Assembly: GCA_013396655.1 (NCBI GenBank)
Contig: WBMV01001018.1
Coordinates: 1,320,778 to 1,384,777 of the forward strand
Reading direction: 5' to 3'
Source of the DNA: Campylorhamphus procurvoides
Lineage: Eukaryota > Chordata > Aves > Passeriformes > Dendrocolaptidae
DNA: 64,000 bases
Each line of letters begins with the position of its first letter. The first letter of the stretch is position 1. The translations under genes and the position numbers were made by a program. Below, in pieces: positions 52,501 through 64,000 of the stretch. A model generated the notes under the pieces. It had not been told where the DNA came from. It searched no databases and saw only the letters and a program-made list of their open reading frames with translations.

Positions 52501-52855
52501 TTTGTTTTTTTTCTTTTCTCTTTCCTGCCATTGTTGCCATACTCAGAAGCACACAGAGTCTCACTGACTAAAGAAAAAACTCTCTGGGCTTTGATTTCCA
52601 GACTTTTCCCTGCCAGGGTGACTGATACTGTTTTTGTAATCGTACACATCTCTTTCAATACTGCATTTTACATCATTAGTTTCATAAATATTTTCTCTGC
52701 CTATACCTCTGACAGGTATAATCAAATAGCTCCAGTGGATTAGCCTTACAAACCTGAACTTTCATCACGATATGGATGAAGGAGTGGTACAGGAACAGAA
52801 AGGGACCAACTCCACAGCTGGCACTGAGCAAAACCATTCCTTCACAAAGCCTGAG

Positions 52856-52920
52856 GTTTTACTGCTGGATCTTGGACTTTATTCCCTGAACTTCAGTTTA
52901 CACAGGCAAAGGAGATAGAT
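52856..52920 (+). mobile_element. Possible MIR-type SINE relic
   Basis: The blocks TTTACTGCTGGATCTTGG, AACTTCAGTTTACAC and AAAGGAGATAG resemble the MIR middle (CTGTGTGACCTTGG, GCCTCAGTTTCCTC, AAATGGGGATA) in order and spacing, but divergence is so great that chance similarity is possible. Confidence 0.25.
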
Positions 52921-55900
52921 CACAATTAGAAATATAATTTAAATAATTCAAATAACTCCTCCATTTACCTTTGAATGCCCTGGTATTGCTGTTCTTACCT
53001 GACTGGGGATCATGCATTATTAAGGAAGCTTGCCTGGCACTTACTTGAACCCGTGAGTTAGGCAGATATAGAACTTCTTTTATGAATAAAGTTTACACTT
53101 GCCCTAACAGCCTGTCTGGTAGAATAGTAACATTCAGGTAGGTGGGACATCCCCCGGGAATAAGGTCTGAAATCCTCAGTTTTATTTCTTGAGATTGCTG
53201 TATGTGCTCGATGGCAATTGAATAAAAATAGGGCTCTGAGAACCTCATACAGCTGCCTGGAAACACACTGTTCCTGCGAGGCTGACAGCTTTGGTTAATT
53301 GTGAGGAACTCCTTCACTCATAAAATGAAATGGCTTCATGTCATTTCAACAAGTGTGTACCTGGGAACTACAATATGAATTACTCTTAATTTATCTGCAG
53401 TACTGCCTGCATGCTTTATGAAAAGTATATGTGTATATATAAACAGGGTAGAAATTAACTTCTGCCTAAGGCTACCACCAAATGTCAATTAAGCTGCCAG
53501 ACTTTCAGGGGTTGCTATTCTGTCTCTCTGCCTGGGGGAAGATTTGTATTCAATTTATTGTTGAATAAGACAACCAGTTTGGCAGGGAAAGCAGATTAAC
53601 AAATTATACACTATTTTTTTTAAAAAAAAAGGTGAACATAACTTACTGAAAACAGATTTAAGGAAGCTTTCTTATTATTCTTACAACTATTTTTCAATGC
53701 ATAAAGCTGGAGAGGGAAAACCCATTAACTGTCTGTAAGCAGGATCTAATACAAGCAATATAAGTTAAAAATGCACTCTTGCATTTGTTTTATTATTTCA
53801 CTATTTTATTAACATATAAATATCATTGGGAGAAGCTGCTGCCATGGCCAGCCAGAGGATGTAAAAAACAGTTGTGCTTCTGAACAAGATAGTAATTCAA
53901 TAGCTGTTAAAAATACTTTGTTCTTTCTATTAAACAAAGACATAAATTATGTCTGTCTTTCTCTTTGCAAAGAAACACTTCTTACCATTTCAAGCTTAGG
54001 TCTGTCTCAGTATTGCTCTACCTTTAGAGATGCTCAAATAGTTAGGTGCCAATTTATATCCCAGTTCTCTCCAAACACAGCCATTCAAGCCCCAAATCAT
54101 TAATTACACTAAAATTCACAGGGTACTAATGTGGACAGAAAGGGTAACAGGTTTGGGTTCACCCCCATTACACTCACATGAGTTATTCCAGTACATGAAT
54201 TCTCTGATTTGAGGGCCCTTCCCTGTCCCTCAACCCTCACTCTGCCAAAGTCTCCATGTCAAGGAGAATGTAAAATGTCCAGCCACGTTCTCCCCACATG
54301 GTGCTCTTCCTCAGCTTGGGAATTCCCATTTAAAACAGCCAGTTTTGGGGCTTGTTTACTCACACATGATCCAATTCTTCCTCTAGAGTAAACTGAAACA
54401 TTCTGAGACCAAAGGTCCACACACATCCAGACCCAAGGAGGTGTGTCCACTACCAGGCTGTTACTCACTGAGATGGCTGGGTATCAGAAAGGGAATGTGA
54501 TCTGTGAGTGCCTTTTTCCTAATTTTGAGTAGTATTTTGTTTTCTCTTGTGATCTGAAGTAAATCAGTGTTTACAGAAATTCTCTCTGACTACAGGGACT
54601 TGAGGGCTGCAAATGTTCTGAGAGTCTGAAGAGAAAACAGAGCTATGCAAGTCACCATGTTAACTCCCATTCTGTTTGTTTGGACAGCACACAGAGAACA
54701 TGTTCCCATGACTGCTGGAGATCCCACTAGATACATGTATACATACACAGAGTGTCTTACACCAGAGGAAAACAACCCCAAAAATAGTGTGGCTGCACTG
54801 CTGGTGGAGCACGGGCCCAGGTTCTGCCAAGTGCTGCTCGTGCAACCCCTCTCCCAGCCTGGCAAACTGGGCCATGGGGACAGGAGAACCCCCTGCCCAG
54901 TTCCTGTGAGAGCTGAGTTGGTTCTGCTCGCTCCAACTGAGCATTCTGCTGCATCTCTCCCATGACAACAAACCCACGGGGACTGGGAAATGCCATCCCT
55001 GCAGGTGTCCTGCAGCTCAGCTGCTTGGAGCACATGCTTTCACACGTTCCCTCCATACCCATCCCTTTGCCATTCCCTGCACACTCAGCTCGTGCACTTC
55101 CAGCATCCACTAAAGGTCACCATCCTGCTCACCAGCAGCTCTCGGTGTTTGGAAACAAATATTGGCTAAAGGGTTCTTTGCTCCAACTGCAGGATTTGCA
55201 GCAAGTTACCAGTTTACAAACAAGGCATCAGAAATAAAAAGGCCTGATAGAGTGCTATGGCAAACAAGAAAATCCTCACAGATGGAGCATCTATTCTCTC
55301 GTTTTCTCTCCAGGAGCATTCTTCACCATTTAGAGTCTTCCCACATTCAGTTGTACAATAAAAATATCTTTTGCTGTCTTTCCTCAAGCCATCATTTAGT
55401 AAAGCATGAAAAAGAACTGAAACAAAAGTATAAAAATTAGAAAAAAAAAGGAATAAAATTGTGCAGGACTACTACATTTTTCTTAAGATATTTTGTGTAT
55501 TTTGTCTATTCTACCTTTTTGTCTCCTTTTCCACAGTATGGATCTCACAGCACTTATCATCCTTTCTGCCACACTCATCAGCAATATTCCTAAACTGTGT
55601 AGGACTGTACCTCAAAACAACACCTGACACCATTTTCTGATGCTGGGGAAGACAAAGGCAATGTCAACAGGAAACCAAATTATCACATTAGCAGGTTTCC
55701 TGGATCCTTATCACTTTGAGACAAAGGGGCAAATAGGGATGTCAGCAAAACAATCAAGTTCCAAGTGTGTGTGTGGGGAATTATCAAGATGACTGTACTT
55801 GTTGTAAAAAAAAATATTCTTCATTGTATTTTTGACTACAGTGCTAAATATTAATTCTCAAGGAGGCTTTTTTATTCTTTTTTTTTGCAATTAGGCACAA

Positions 55901-58208
55901 GTATACTGTTTAGCATGGCAGCAGTGCTCAAATCTCATTTATTGAATGGACATCATTAGAGCCAGCAGAGCTCAGAAAGGTTATTAGAGTCTCATCTGAA
56001 CTACGAAAATGTCAAGTCAAGTGGGAATGGTGAATGGTGATATGAAACTTATTCCAGTTCTCTTATGTTAACGAGAAAAAACAATGCAGGGGTTTCAGCA
56101 AACACAAAGCAAAGCAAGGAAAACAGCAACATGAGATGCATTTCTGATCACAGCCAAGGAGATATTCAGTTTTACATATTCCCACCATCATTAAAACAGG
56201 TCCATTTTACCATTTGCTGATCATTGCTGCTACCTCCAATGCACCAAGCCAGCTGTAGCGTGCTAGAGGCTGCTGGTCACAGCACTGACAACAAATGGCT
56301 GTGTGGCCAGGTGAGGGAAAACCAAAAAGCTCTGTGCAAACAGGGATTGAGAATTGCTCCTCTCCCACCACCAAAATTCACGTGGCACATCACTTATTTT
56401 CTCAATTTATTTAATGAAGTCACAGAGGTCTGAGAAGATTTCAGAAAAAAAAATCTAATAGGACTATCAAATAAACATGTCACTATGAAGATGCAATTTT
56501 TACATCAATTGTGAAATATCATGTAAACCAAATGAAAGTAATTTTTCTTTTTTAATTAATACAGACTATATCCTTCCTGGTTTTCAGATAAAGTTTTTAC
56601 ACCTGTAGGAAATACACAAACTCAAGAGTGCTACGTGCAAAACACATATTGCCAAACCCCCCGTGTGACAAAGCCCTCCCCCCCCCAGCAGCTCCTGTGC
56701 ATTGCACACACGGGGTGTATTGAGGTTAATGTGCACAAAAAAGGGGTTTTTTCAAAGCCAGGAAAAAGTGTTGGCTATGATCTTTTTTCTTCTTTAGTGT
56801 ACGTGGAAGTGTTATTTTTCTTTCACATTCTGTTCTACAAAAGATCTTTAGCACCTATTTTGGCAGAAAGCTTAAAATACCAGGGCAATCAGAAAAGAAG
56901 TGCAACAGTGACTTTAGAGAAAATTGAAGCTGAGCAACAGAGAGGAAAAAGGATCTTCAGTGAGCTGTGTAGGGCGTCGCTGCCTTGTTTGGCTCAGACC
57001 TGTTTGCTATAAATTAACACCGAAATTTTGGACACTTTTTTTAAAGACCTGTTGATTTTTTCAGGAGCTACGCTTACATGATGAGAATACCTGGACAAGA
57101 GGTGATGGAATTGAAGGCAAACCAAAAGCAGAGCAGATAGGACCTGAATTATGGACCCTGATTCTTGGCCAGGAAAAAATCAAGCATTATCAAAGCTTAA
57201 TAATTAAAAGCTCAGACTATAGTCCTTCTGTACATTTCACAGTAAACTTGCTATGATAAAACAACATTAAAACAATCAGAGATGATCTTCAGAAATTAAT
57301 ATGCAAGGATTGGTACATTATAACCTGTTTCTCTTCCTTATTTTCCTTATTTCTGGTGCTGTGATATTGATTTTTTTCTGGAGAATGCCCCCAGTATGGC
57401 TGTCTATGAAGGGACTGCAGTAAACTTGAGTCTGCAGAGCAAATGTCCAACCATAAACCTGTGCAGACTTATACACAAAGTCAGTTGGACTCTTTCTATC
57501 ATCACTTTACTGAACTTAAATTTGAAAATAAAAGTTTGTGGAGGCCTGATGTGGCCATCAAATCACTGTACCATAAACCTCCAATACAGAGAGACTTTAA
57601 ACTCTGGCCTAAATATAATGACATCAGAGCCAGGATAACAGTTCAGAAGCAATGGAGGGAAGGCAGGAAGGGAACAGGCAGAGCACGAGAAGGAGAGGAG
57701 CAGGAAAGAAGCCACACTGAATGAAGAAGCGAACAGAACTTGTGCTCCAGGTCTCCTGAAGTCATGGCTGCAATAGTCCAGAAGGTCTGCAGTGTGAAAG
57801 ACTATGTTGCCTTATTAAGAAGTGCCATCTTGATCTATAATTACATCTGGACCATATAAAGTAAGCAATTATTTTTTATCGATACAGATGAATAGAGTTT
57901 CTCTGTTTAAGATCCGAGGACCTGATCCTGTATTTGCAATCTTTGCTCATTTCCTTTTGTGAGGTGGCCTATTGGTGGCTAATTGAAGGCTCATTATACC
58001 CTCCAGCCCGAGTGCCAGTCCTGGTCCCAGTGCAGGCTCCTCTCCCTGTGTGTCCTCACCCACAGAAGTACTTGCCAATAGCAATGAGAGTGACACTTGC
58101 TGACCAGCTCAATGTTTACAGGAACACTCTGACACTTCACTTCTCTAGCACAAACAATATGCTTACTCGAGATTATGCAGCACTGTGGAGCAATGTCTTT
58201 CTATGAAA

Positions 58209-58231
58209 TTACATATATATACACACATATT
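58209..58231 (+). repeat. Short mixed TA/CA dinucleotide run
   Basis: An ATATATATACACACATAT-like run of alternating pyrimidine and purine of about 20 bases. Confidence 0.7.
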
Positions 58232-61200
58232 TTACATGGGGTAAACTTTCAGCAGAGCTGCCCAGCTCACACGTGCCTCAGCCATGCCAAAAACAAGCCA
58301 CATATCCTGGCAGACTGTCACAAGGTCATTAGAAATGGACAGAGAATCCAGCTTTGATGCCATCCAGAAGAAAGAAGCAATTATTTGCTTTCTAACCCAA
58401 GTTAAAATTGTCATGTTTCATATTCTTTTGCATATTCAGGAGACCCACCTCAGTAGCTATGACCATGAAGCAACTAAGATCAGCTCATTCCTCCAATAGG
58501 AAGTATTTTGTTGTTGTTCTAAAAGTATCATGGCTTGAAATTGTTAAAACAAACTAGTTAAAATAAACTAGTAAAACAGTGAAAGTGTTTTTTTAGAGTT
58601 TCAGAAATCAATGAAATAATGGCTTCATCCTGCAGTTAGGAGGACTGTGTAAGAGATCTCCAAGTAAATAATTAGATCGATCATTAGAAACCTAAGGAGC
58701 ATTTAATAATTATCCAAAAATACAATGAATTAGGAGTTTTAAAATTATTCTCCATATTAAAACATGGTGACCTGATCTACCAGGAACAGCTTCCAGGCTT
58801 CTGTCTGATGTGTTGTCAGTATAGTTCAAGTTCAGAAATTTGATTTTTAAAGAGCAACAGATTTTTCAAAGATTATTCTCACACTGGCCAAGTATGATAC
58901 CCATCTGTGAATTAAAATAAATACATTCGGGAAACTACCAAAATGTTCCTTAAAAATCAAACATATGGTAAGTGTTCACTATGTCAGGCTCAAGATAATT
59001 TCTCTGGTAGCTGGGCCCCTTCAAAATGACCAATCTCATGGTTTAGATGGTTTTTTTTCCATAATTTTCATTTGTTACAAAGGTTTAACAAGTTCATGAA
59101 CAAGGACGTGTAAGACCTGAAAGAACAATTAAATGCAGATGAGAAAAATATGGGCTTATTTTTATTTTCAGTTTAGAAAAATAAACACCCTACTGATAAA
59201 AGGTTGCTTATCATAAGGAGAAAAATTATATTTGAAAGGGGTTTTTTGGAAAAGCAGCCAGACTAAAGGAACAGGCTCAGCTACTCAGCTCAGTCAGTAA
59301 TATTTATGATCTGAACCAATTCCAAACAACAGTAAGTCCTTTAGACAGTGGCACCAGCAGGGAGCATCTTCCCCCTAAACAGACATGCATCAGCCTGGGA
59401 AAGGACAGCCTGTTTGGGGACAGAGAGATTTAATTATTCAGAATATGAAAAAAACACAATTTCTGAAAATTGAAAAGATTTCTAAAAAATGAAACTTTGG
59501 GCTTTTCAATAAAATGGGAATATTTCAGCAGGCCTATAGAAGAGACAGGGAACAGAAAAAGGAAAAAAAAAAGGTAGACTGCAATGATAAAAACTGAAAA
59601 ATGCAATTTCCAAAGCCAGAAGCCAACTTGAATCACAAGTTCCCACCACCGTTTCCCTTTCATGGCTATTTATTAACTTACTTCCATTTCATTTTGTTAT
59701 TTTAAGAACTCTAACCTGTACTGTTTGGGGACACCTGTTTCTTTCTGAAACAGCGTTGAGACACAGATTCTAAGGGCCAATGGGACAATTTACTTATTCT
59801 AGTTGTCAGGCTTAGAACAAGAGACCTAAACACAGATTTTTCAGATTTCTCCATTAGTTTTTCCTAGAAAATGTAACAACCTTAGTAGTTTTGGCATACA
59901 ATAGATGCAAGTTACCAAACCATAGGAAGGCCATGGAATTCTGGTGAGGGCAGTTTCCCAGCTGCACCTGGAGAAGGGCTCTGACACAGAGCACAGGGAC
60001 AGCCTCAGGGCTTTATGCTCCTAAACCCCCCAACCTGCCTTGGAAAGGTTTATTATTATTAAAAAAAATTCAAGTTAAAGTTGATCCAGTCCATTATTTT
60101 TAGGCAGGTGCCTTTGGAGGCTAATGGGTGACAATGGAATGGAAAATTCCTTCCCTTCACAGCTCTGCAGGTGCACTTGCATCATGAAGGAGCTTCTGAA
60201 TAAAGCAAACTGTACATATTACTACTGTCTTCAAAACAGCTTATGAACTTTTCAGTCCATTGTGATCACAGTTCCCTGTATTAGGAGGGAGCCTATGCCC
60301 TTAAATCTTAACTCTGTGAACTCTTCTCTTTAAAGTACCCAACATGAGAACTTTTTCAGGAACAGGAAAGTCTGAGCTCTAATGAGATCCTCTCTGACAA
60401 TTGCAGAATAAAACCTTCTATTATATATACTACAGAGATTGGAAACACATTTGCTATACCTCTCATTTTTCTTTACGATCCTCTCAGTCCCTTAACTAGA
60501 GTACAATGTCCCTGACTTGAATTTCTATCACACTTTTCAAGATGCAATAAGCAGCAGATTGCAGGACTGGGTCACTTAAGGAGAGATGACTTCATGGAGG
60601 GGCAGCCTGTTGTGAACTGGCCCAAACAAAGCAAGAGCTTAATGCCCACAGTAAGAACTAAAGATGGACAAAGTGACACGGTACTCTCTCTGAAAATCAC
60701 CCAATTGACTGACTGAGCAGCAAACAAAAAAACCCCAGCTCAGTCTGTAGTATCCAGTGCTAAGCAGATTTTCTGCTGAGTAGCAAATGACAGAAGGTTA
60801 CACGTGTTCCAGAAGGGAGGGTGTAGGTATCTGAGTCCTGCGTACAGCACAGGGAGGAAGGGAGGCAAGGCACAATGTGACACGAGTCCTGGTATCTTCC
60901 CTGCACATCCTCTGCTAGCCTGCCCAACAAATTCAAGTGGAAGGGACAGGGAATAAACCATGTGGCTTTAACTCTGAAGCCTACATGAGTGTGATGTGGC
61001 TCGGGACTTGAGAGTTCCCTAAAGCTCTGCTAAAGCCAGAAAGGAAGGAAGATCTCATTCTCAAATGAAGGGGATATCAGCTGTTGCTGTTTCAGAACCA
61101 CAGAAATAGCTTTATCAATTTCAATTTTAAAGCTTAGAAACTATGGCCTTCATAAACACATACATATGGAGAACTATATCCAGATCATGAGGCAAAGTAG

Positions 61201-61721
61201 CAGCTTGTAAGACTAAATGCTGTTAATTGTGGCTAAACTTTTGAACACAATGTCAGCGTTATGGGGTTTTTGTTTGGTTTGAGGTGGTTGGTTTGTTTGT
61301 TTTCCTGACAAGAGGACCAGCTGCTGAAAGATTTCTCTCAGCTATGTGGGCCATGAAACTATTCACTCTCTTCCTGACAGTATCACCTCTCTCTCTCCTC
61401 AAATCAAACTGTCTGGCCAAGCAACATGGAGCCTTAATAAACACAATTTCTGCTGAAAACAGAGCACAGATAACATCAGTGGCAGGTTGTCAAATGTCCC
61501 CCCACCTTTATTTGGACAGTGTCTCCAATGTTTGAGCTGAGGATGAACTAGTCTGAACTCCTGACAAAGGAGAGGAGGTCACAGAGAGCTCCTGCAGGTG
61601 CAGGAGTGGACCCAGCACATCAGCCCCCCTGGCAGACCCCTGGAAGCCCTTTTGTGCTGGCCAGTACCAGATGTGGGGCAGACACACAGCACAGCCCACC
61701 GAGGGACGGGGGGGACAAAGT

Positions 61722-61734
61722 CACACACACACAC
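61722..61734 (+). repeat. Short (CA)n microsatellite
   Basis: Six and a half CA units, uninterrupted, in a GC-richer patch. Confidence 0.85.
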
Positions 61735-64000
61735 GTCTGACAGCCCAAAGCACTCCCTGCCATTGCTGCCATCCTACAACTCACACACAGAGGGGAAGAG
61801 ATAAAACCACTGAAAACCAGCCCCAAAGTCACAAGAGAAGGAAGAGCGCTCCCGTCCTTATGTTCTTCGGGCATTATCACCTCTTGCCACAGCACCCTGT
61901 GACACAACGCTGCCCTCTTGTCCTGCTGCACACACCACTTCAGAAAACTTCTTCCACAACAAAGAACTCTGGAAATACTGGAAATACATCTCAAAGTAAC
62001 AGAGTCTTCAGCAGTCCTGTCTTAGATTGTGTCCACAGCACTGCAAGTTCTACACAAGGATTTTCAGAGGGGCAAAGTAAGTCACTATTAAGTTTATTTT
62101 TTACTTTTGTGAGGTTTTTTGGTATTATGTGTCCTCCTAACTCACTGTATGCTTTCATCACATCTCACCTATACAGGTTAAGCACCTGAATACAAAAGCA
62201 CAGCATAAACAAAGTGTATATTCTCTTAAAATGCTCCTCTAAATAATCACAATTTTTTAAAAAAATAAATATTCTACCTCCCTTTATTTTTGCTTTGTTT
62301 TGGTAGGAAATCCATTTGATGAAAACACTTCATGTGTCATACAATATCTCCTAAGACTAAATTTTAATGACTGTATTAACTAATGGCTACAGGCCAACAG
62401 GAAAAGGGCTTGCATGGCAGTTTAATGACAGAGCATCTGAAGTGTCCTTGAAAATTATTTCAAAGTTTATTACGGCCCTGGAGGTCAAGAATGAAAGGCT
62501 TCAAACAGCAGTTCTGCTGAGGTCCTTCTCTGACCCAGATGCTATACCTTTGATGTTCTTATTAATTCAAAAATTTAACTCAACACACAGACACCTTCAA
62601 AAACCCTCCTCCTTTGAAAATTTGCAATCACTCATATACTGTAGAGCTCAATAGTGTTTGAGTCTCTGACTAGGACATAAATCTGTGATGAAGCATAATT
62701 ACTTCAAACTAAATAACCTATGCAATGCCACAAGCAATGGGAGAACACACTGTAAAAGTCACTAATTTATTATGCAAGATGGAAAGAAGTTAAATAGGTT
62801 AAGAAGGGAAATACGTTGAAAACAAGTATAAAGTGACACAAGTATTGTATATACTTATGAAATACCTCAAATATACTTGTGGCATTCCTGTCTCATGAAC
62901 ATTGCCATTGAAGTTCACTTTGCATGCTAATATCTGCTAAATAAATAGTTGTTGCTGGACTTGGTCATAAAGTTGGCAAAAATTACATCACTTGTGAAGA
63001 AGGGAGTGTGCTTTCTACATTGGCACTGCCTCCATCAGACATCTTGGGATACAGTTTATATATCAGAAGCAGTCTGATATACAGATTTTGTAGAGAAAAT
63101 AAAAAATGCCTTCATATTGAATGGGAAACCTAAATTTTCATTGTGCCAGAGGACAGAGAATACCTAATGACCGTAACCACACACACAAAATTATCAGCAT
63201 GGCAAGCTGACAAAAAAGAGGTTAACTGACAGATACAACAGCTTCACCTTAACCCAGATGTCAGGAAACATGTCATTATTGATATTCAAAGCTGGAACAG
63301 AACAGTTAAGTGACTCTCAGAAAGCTGAATAGGCAGGCATTTAAAATACCATGTGTGTAAGGATAAATTCATAGCTCGCCTTACTGTAGCAAAAAAATGA
63401 GGTCTTTTTTGCTTTGTTTTTTTTTATATCAGAGCTTGTAATTTTGTTAAAGATCTTCTCTATATGGCTTTGGACAATTCTACAGTATCCACATGTGGTC
63501 TAAAACAAACTGACCGTTTTTTCCTCTGAGTTTTCTGCTTTAAGTCAGAAGAATTATTCACAGTCTTATGAAAATCTAAGCTCAGATTTCAGCCTCACTG
63601 ATGTCACTTATGTATTAATGTAGTCTCTCATTCAATCCAACATGAAACACAGTTCAAACATGCTGGTGACGGTCAGAAAATGGACATAGTGAGAAACAAA
63701 TCCGCATGGTCTGCATGCTTGATTTTCAAGAATACACAGCGTTTAACTCATGTTTAAATTATCTCAAAATAGGAGAAAAGGTTCAAGGGAAATGCAGAAC
63801 AACACAGAGAAACTGTAGTTTGAATTCATTTCTCCTGTTCCACACACACATCTGGTATTCTTAAAAGGAGGTGTGAACTGTCCAAATAAGACTTGTCCTC
63901 TTATTACTTTCCCAATATATATTTTTTAATATCTACCCAAAACCCGGAAAGGTGGCCAATCACCATTATAATATATAAGAACCACAAGGCATTGCCATTA

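Larger units (their letters stand above)
47700..54580. other. Gene-free AT-rich DNA
   Basis: There is no supportable gene. The interval includes a T14 run at 49173-49186, a hairpin-forming inverted repeat at 49475-49511, a weak MIR-like stretch at 52856-52920, and an isolated minus-strand donor (GTCAG|GTAAGAAC, last exon base 52999). The frames over 51540-52010 overlap on both strands without domains. Confidence 0.55.
54590..64000. other. Gene-free DNA to the right edge
   Basis: I see no supportable gene. GC-richer patches at 54780-55120, 59930-60020 and 61540-61780 have overlapping frames on both strands without domains. The 172-codon plus-strand frame at 61671-62189 runs through a CA repeat and is opposed by a 124-codon frame. 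The 125-codon frame at 56635-57012 has no recognisable family. A T/G-rich tract lies at 61262-61305. The last 1.3 kb is plain AT-rich DNA. Confidence 0.55.

Noticed and set aside
56635..57012. 125-codon plus-strand frame with a hydrophobic middle
   Set aside because: The hydrophobic part comes from T-rich sequence; no family match and no splice or promoter context.
61671..62189. 172-codon plus-strand reading frame
   Set aside because: It starts in a CA-repeat patch, is opposed by a 124-codon antisense frame and resembles no known protein.
62770..62815. Possible further MIR core (GTTAAATAGGTTAAG)
   Set aside because: Only one short block agrees and the flanking blocks do not follow the family order.
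1..64000. Search by eye for CRISPR arrays, prokaryotic operons, rRNA, tRNA and familiar microRNA seeds
   Set aside because: None seen; the avian CR1 and LTR sequences make a prokaryotic origin untenable.

Overview
The window reads as non-coding nuclear DNA from a bird, most likely a neoavian such as a passerine. The evidence is three 3'-end fragments of CR1 LINEs of avian type (about 10739-10812, 25665-25920 and 47549-47695) and a long terminal repeat with its primer-binding site and leader that closely resembles avian endogenous retrovirus LTRs (38116-39165). The background is AT-rich with small GC-rich patches. A few worn MIR-type SINE tails survive, which are shared by amniotes. There is no bacterial operon structure, ribosome binding site pattern or CRISPR array.

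I could not support any complete protein-coding gene. The open reading frames are all in the length range expected by chance in 64 kb, overlap each other on both strands, run through microsatellites or minisatellites, and match no family I recognise. Two places could be gene parts. The first is a CpG-containing promoter and first exon pointing left at about 1364-1660 on the minus strand, ending in a very good splice donor. The second is a phase 0-0 exon on the plus strand at 35459-35575 whose reading frame contains a short signal-peptide-like stretch. Both need transcript evidence. A further GC-rich island at 10920-11640 holds a four-unit minisatellite and a possible minus-strand donor, and another CpG-richer patch at 31700-32440 holds an ATTC microsatellite and a higher-order minisatellite.

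Layout: 1-1900 is possible promoter territory at the left edge. 1900-10740 is plain AT-rich intergenic or intronic DNA. 10740-11640 has a CR1 fragment and the GC-rich island. 11650-25660 is AT-rich with three MIR-like relics and a striking double-TAATTA inverted repeat at 21769-21797. 25665-31700 has a CR1 fragment and otherwise plain sequence. 31700-35580 has the second GC-richer patch, a TATA-like box and the candidate exon. 38116-39165 is the retroviral LTR remnant. 39170-64000 is mostly featureless AT-rich sequence with one more CR1 fragment, some palindromes and simple repeats. Several AT-rich, repeat-free stretches with homeodomain-type TAATTA words (400-1120, 11800-11990, 21600-21860, 41000-41510) have the look of distal regulatory elements near a developmental gene. 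That is a guess from composition; only a multi-species alignment can show conservation. I found no previously undescribed biological system that the sequence itself supports.
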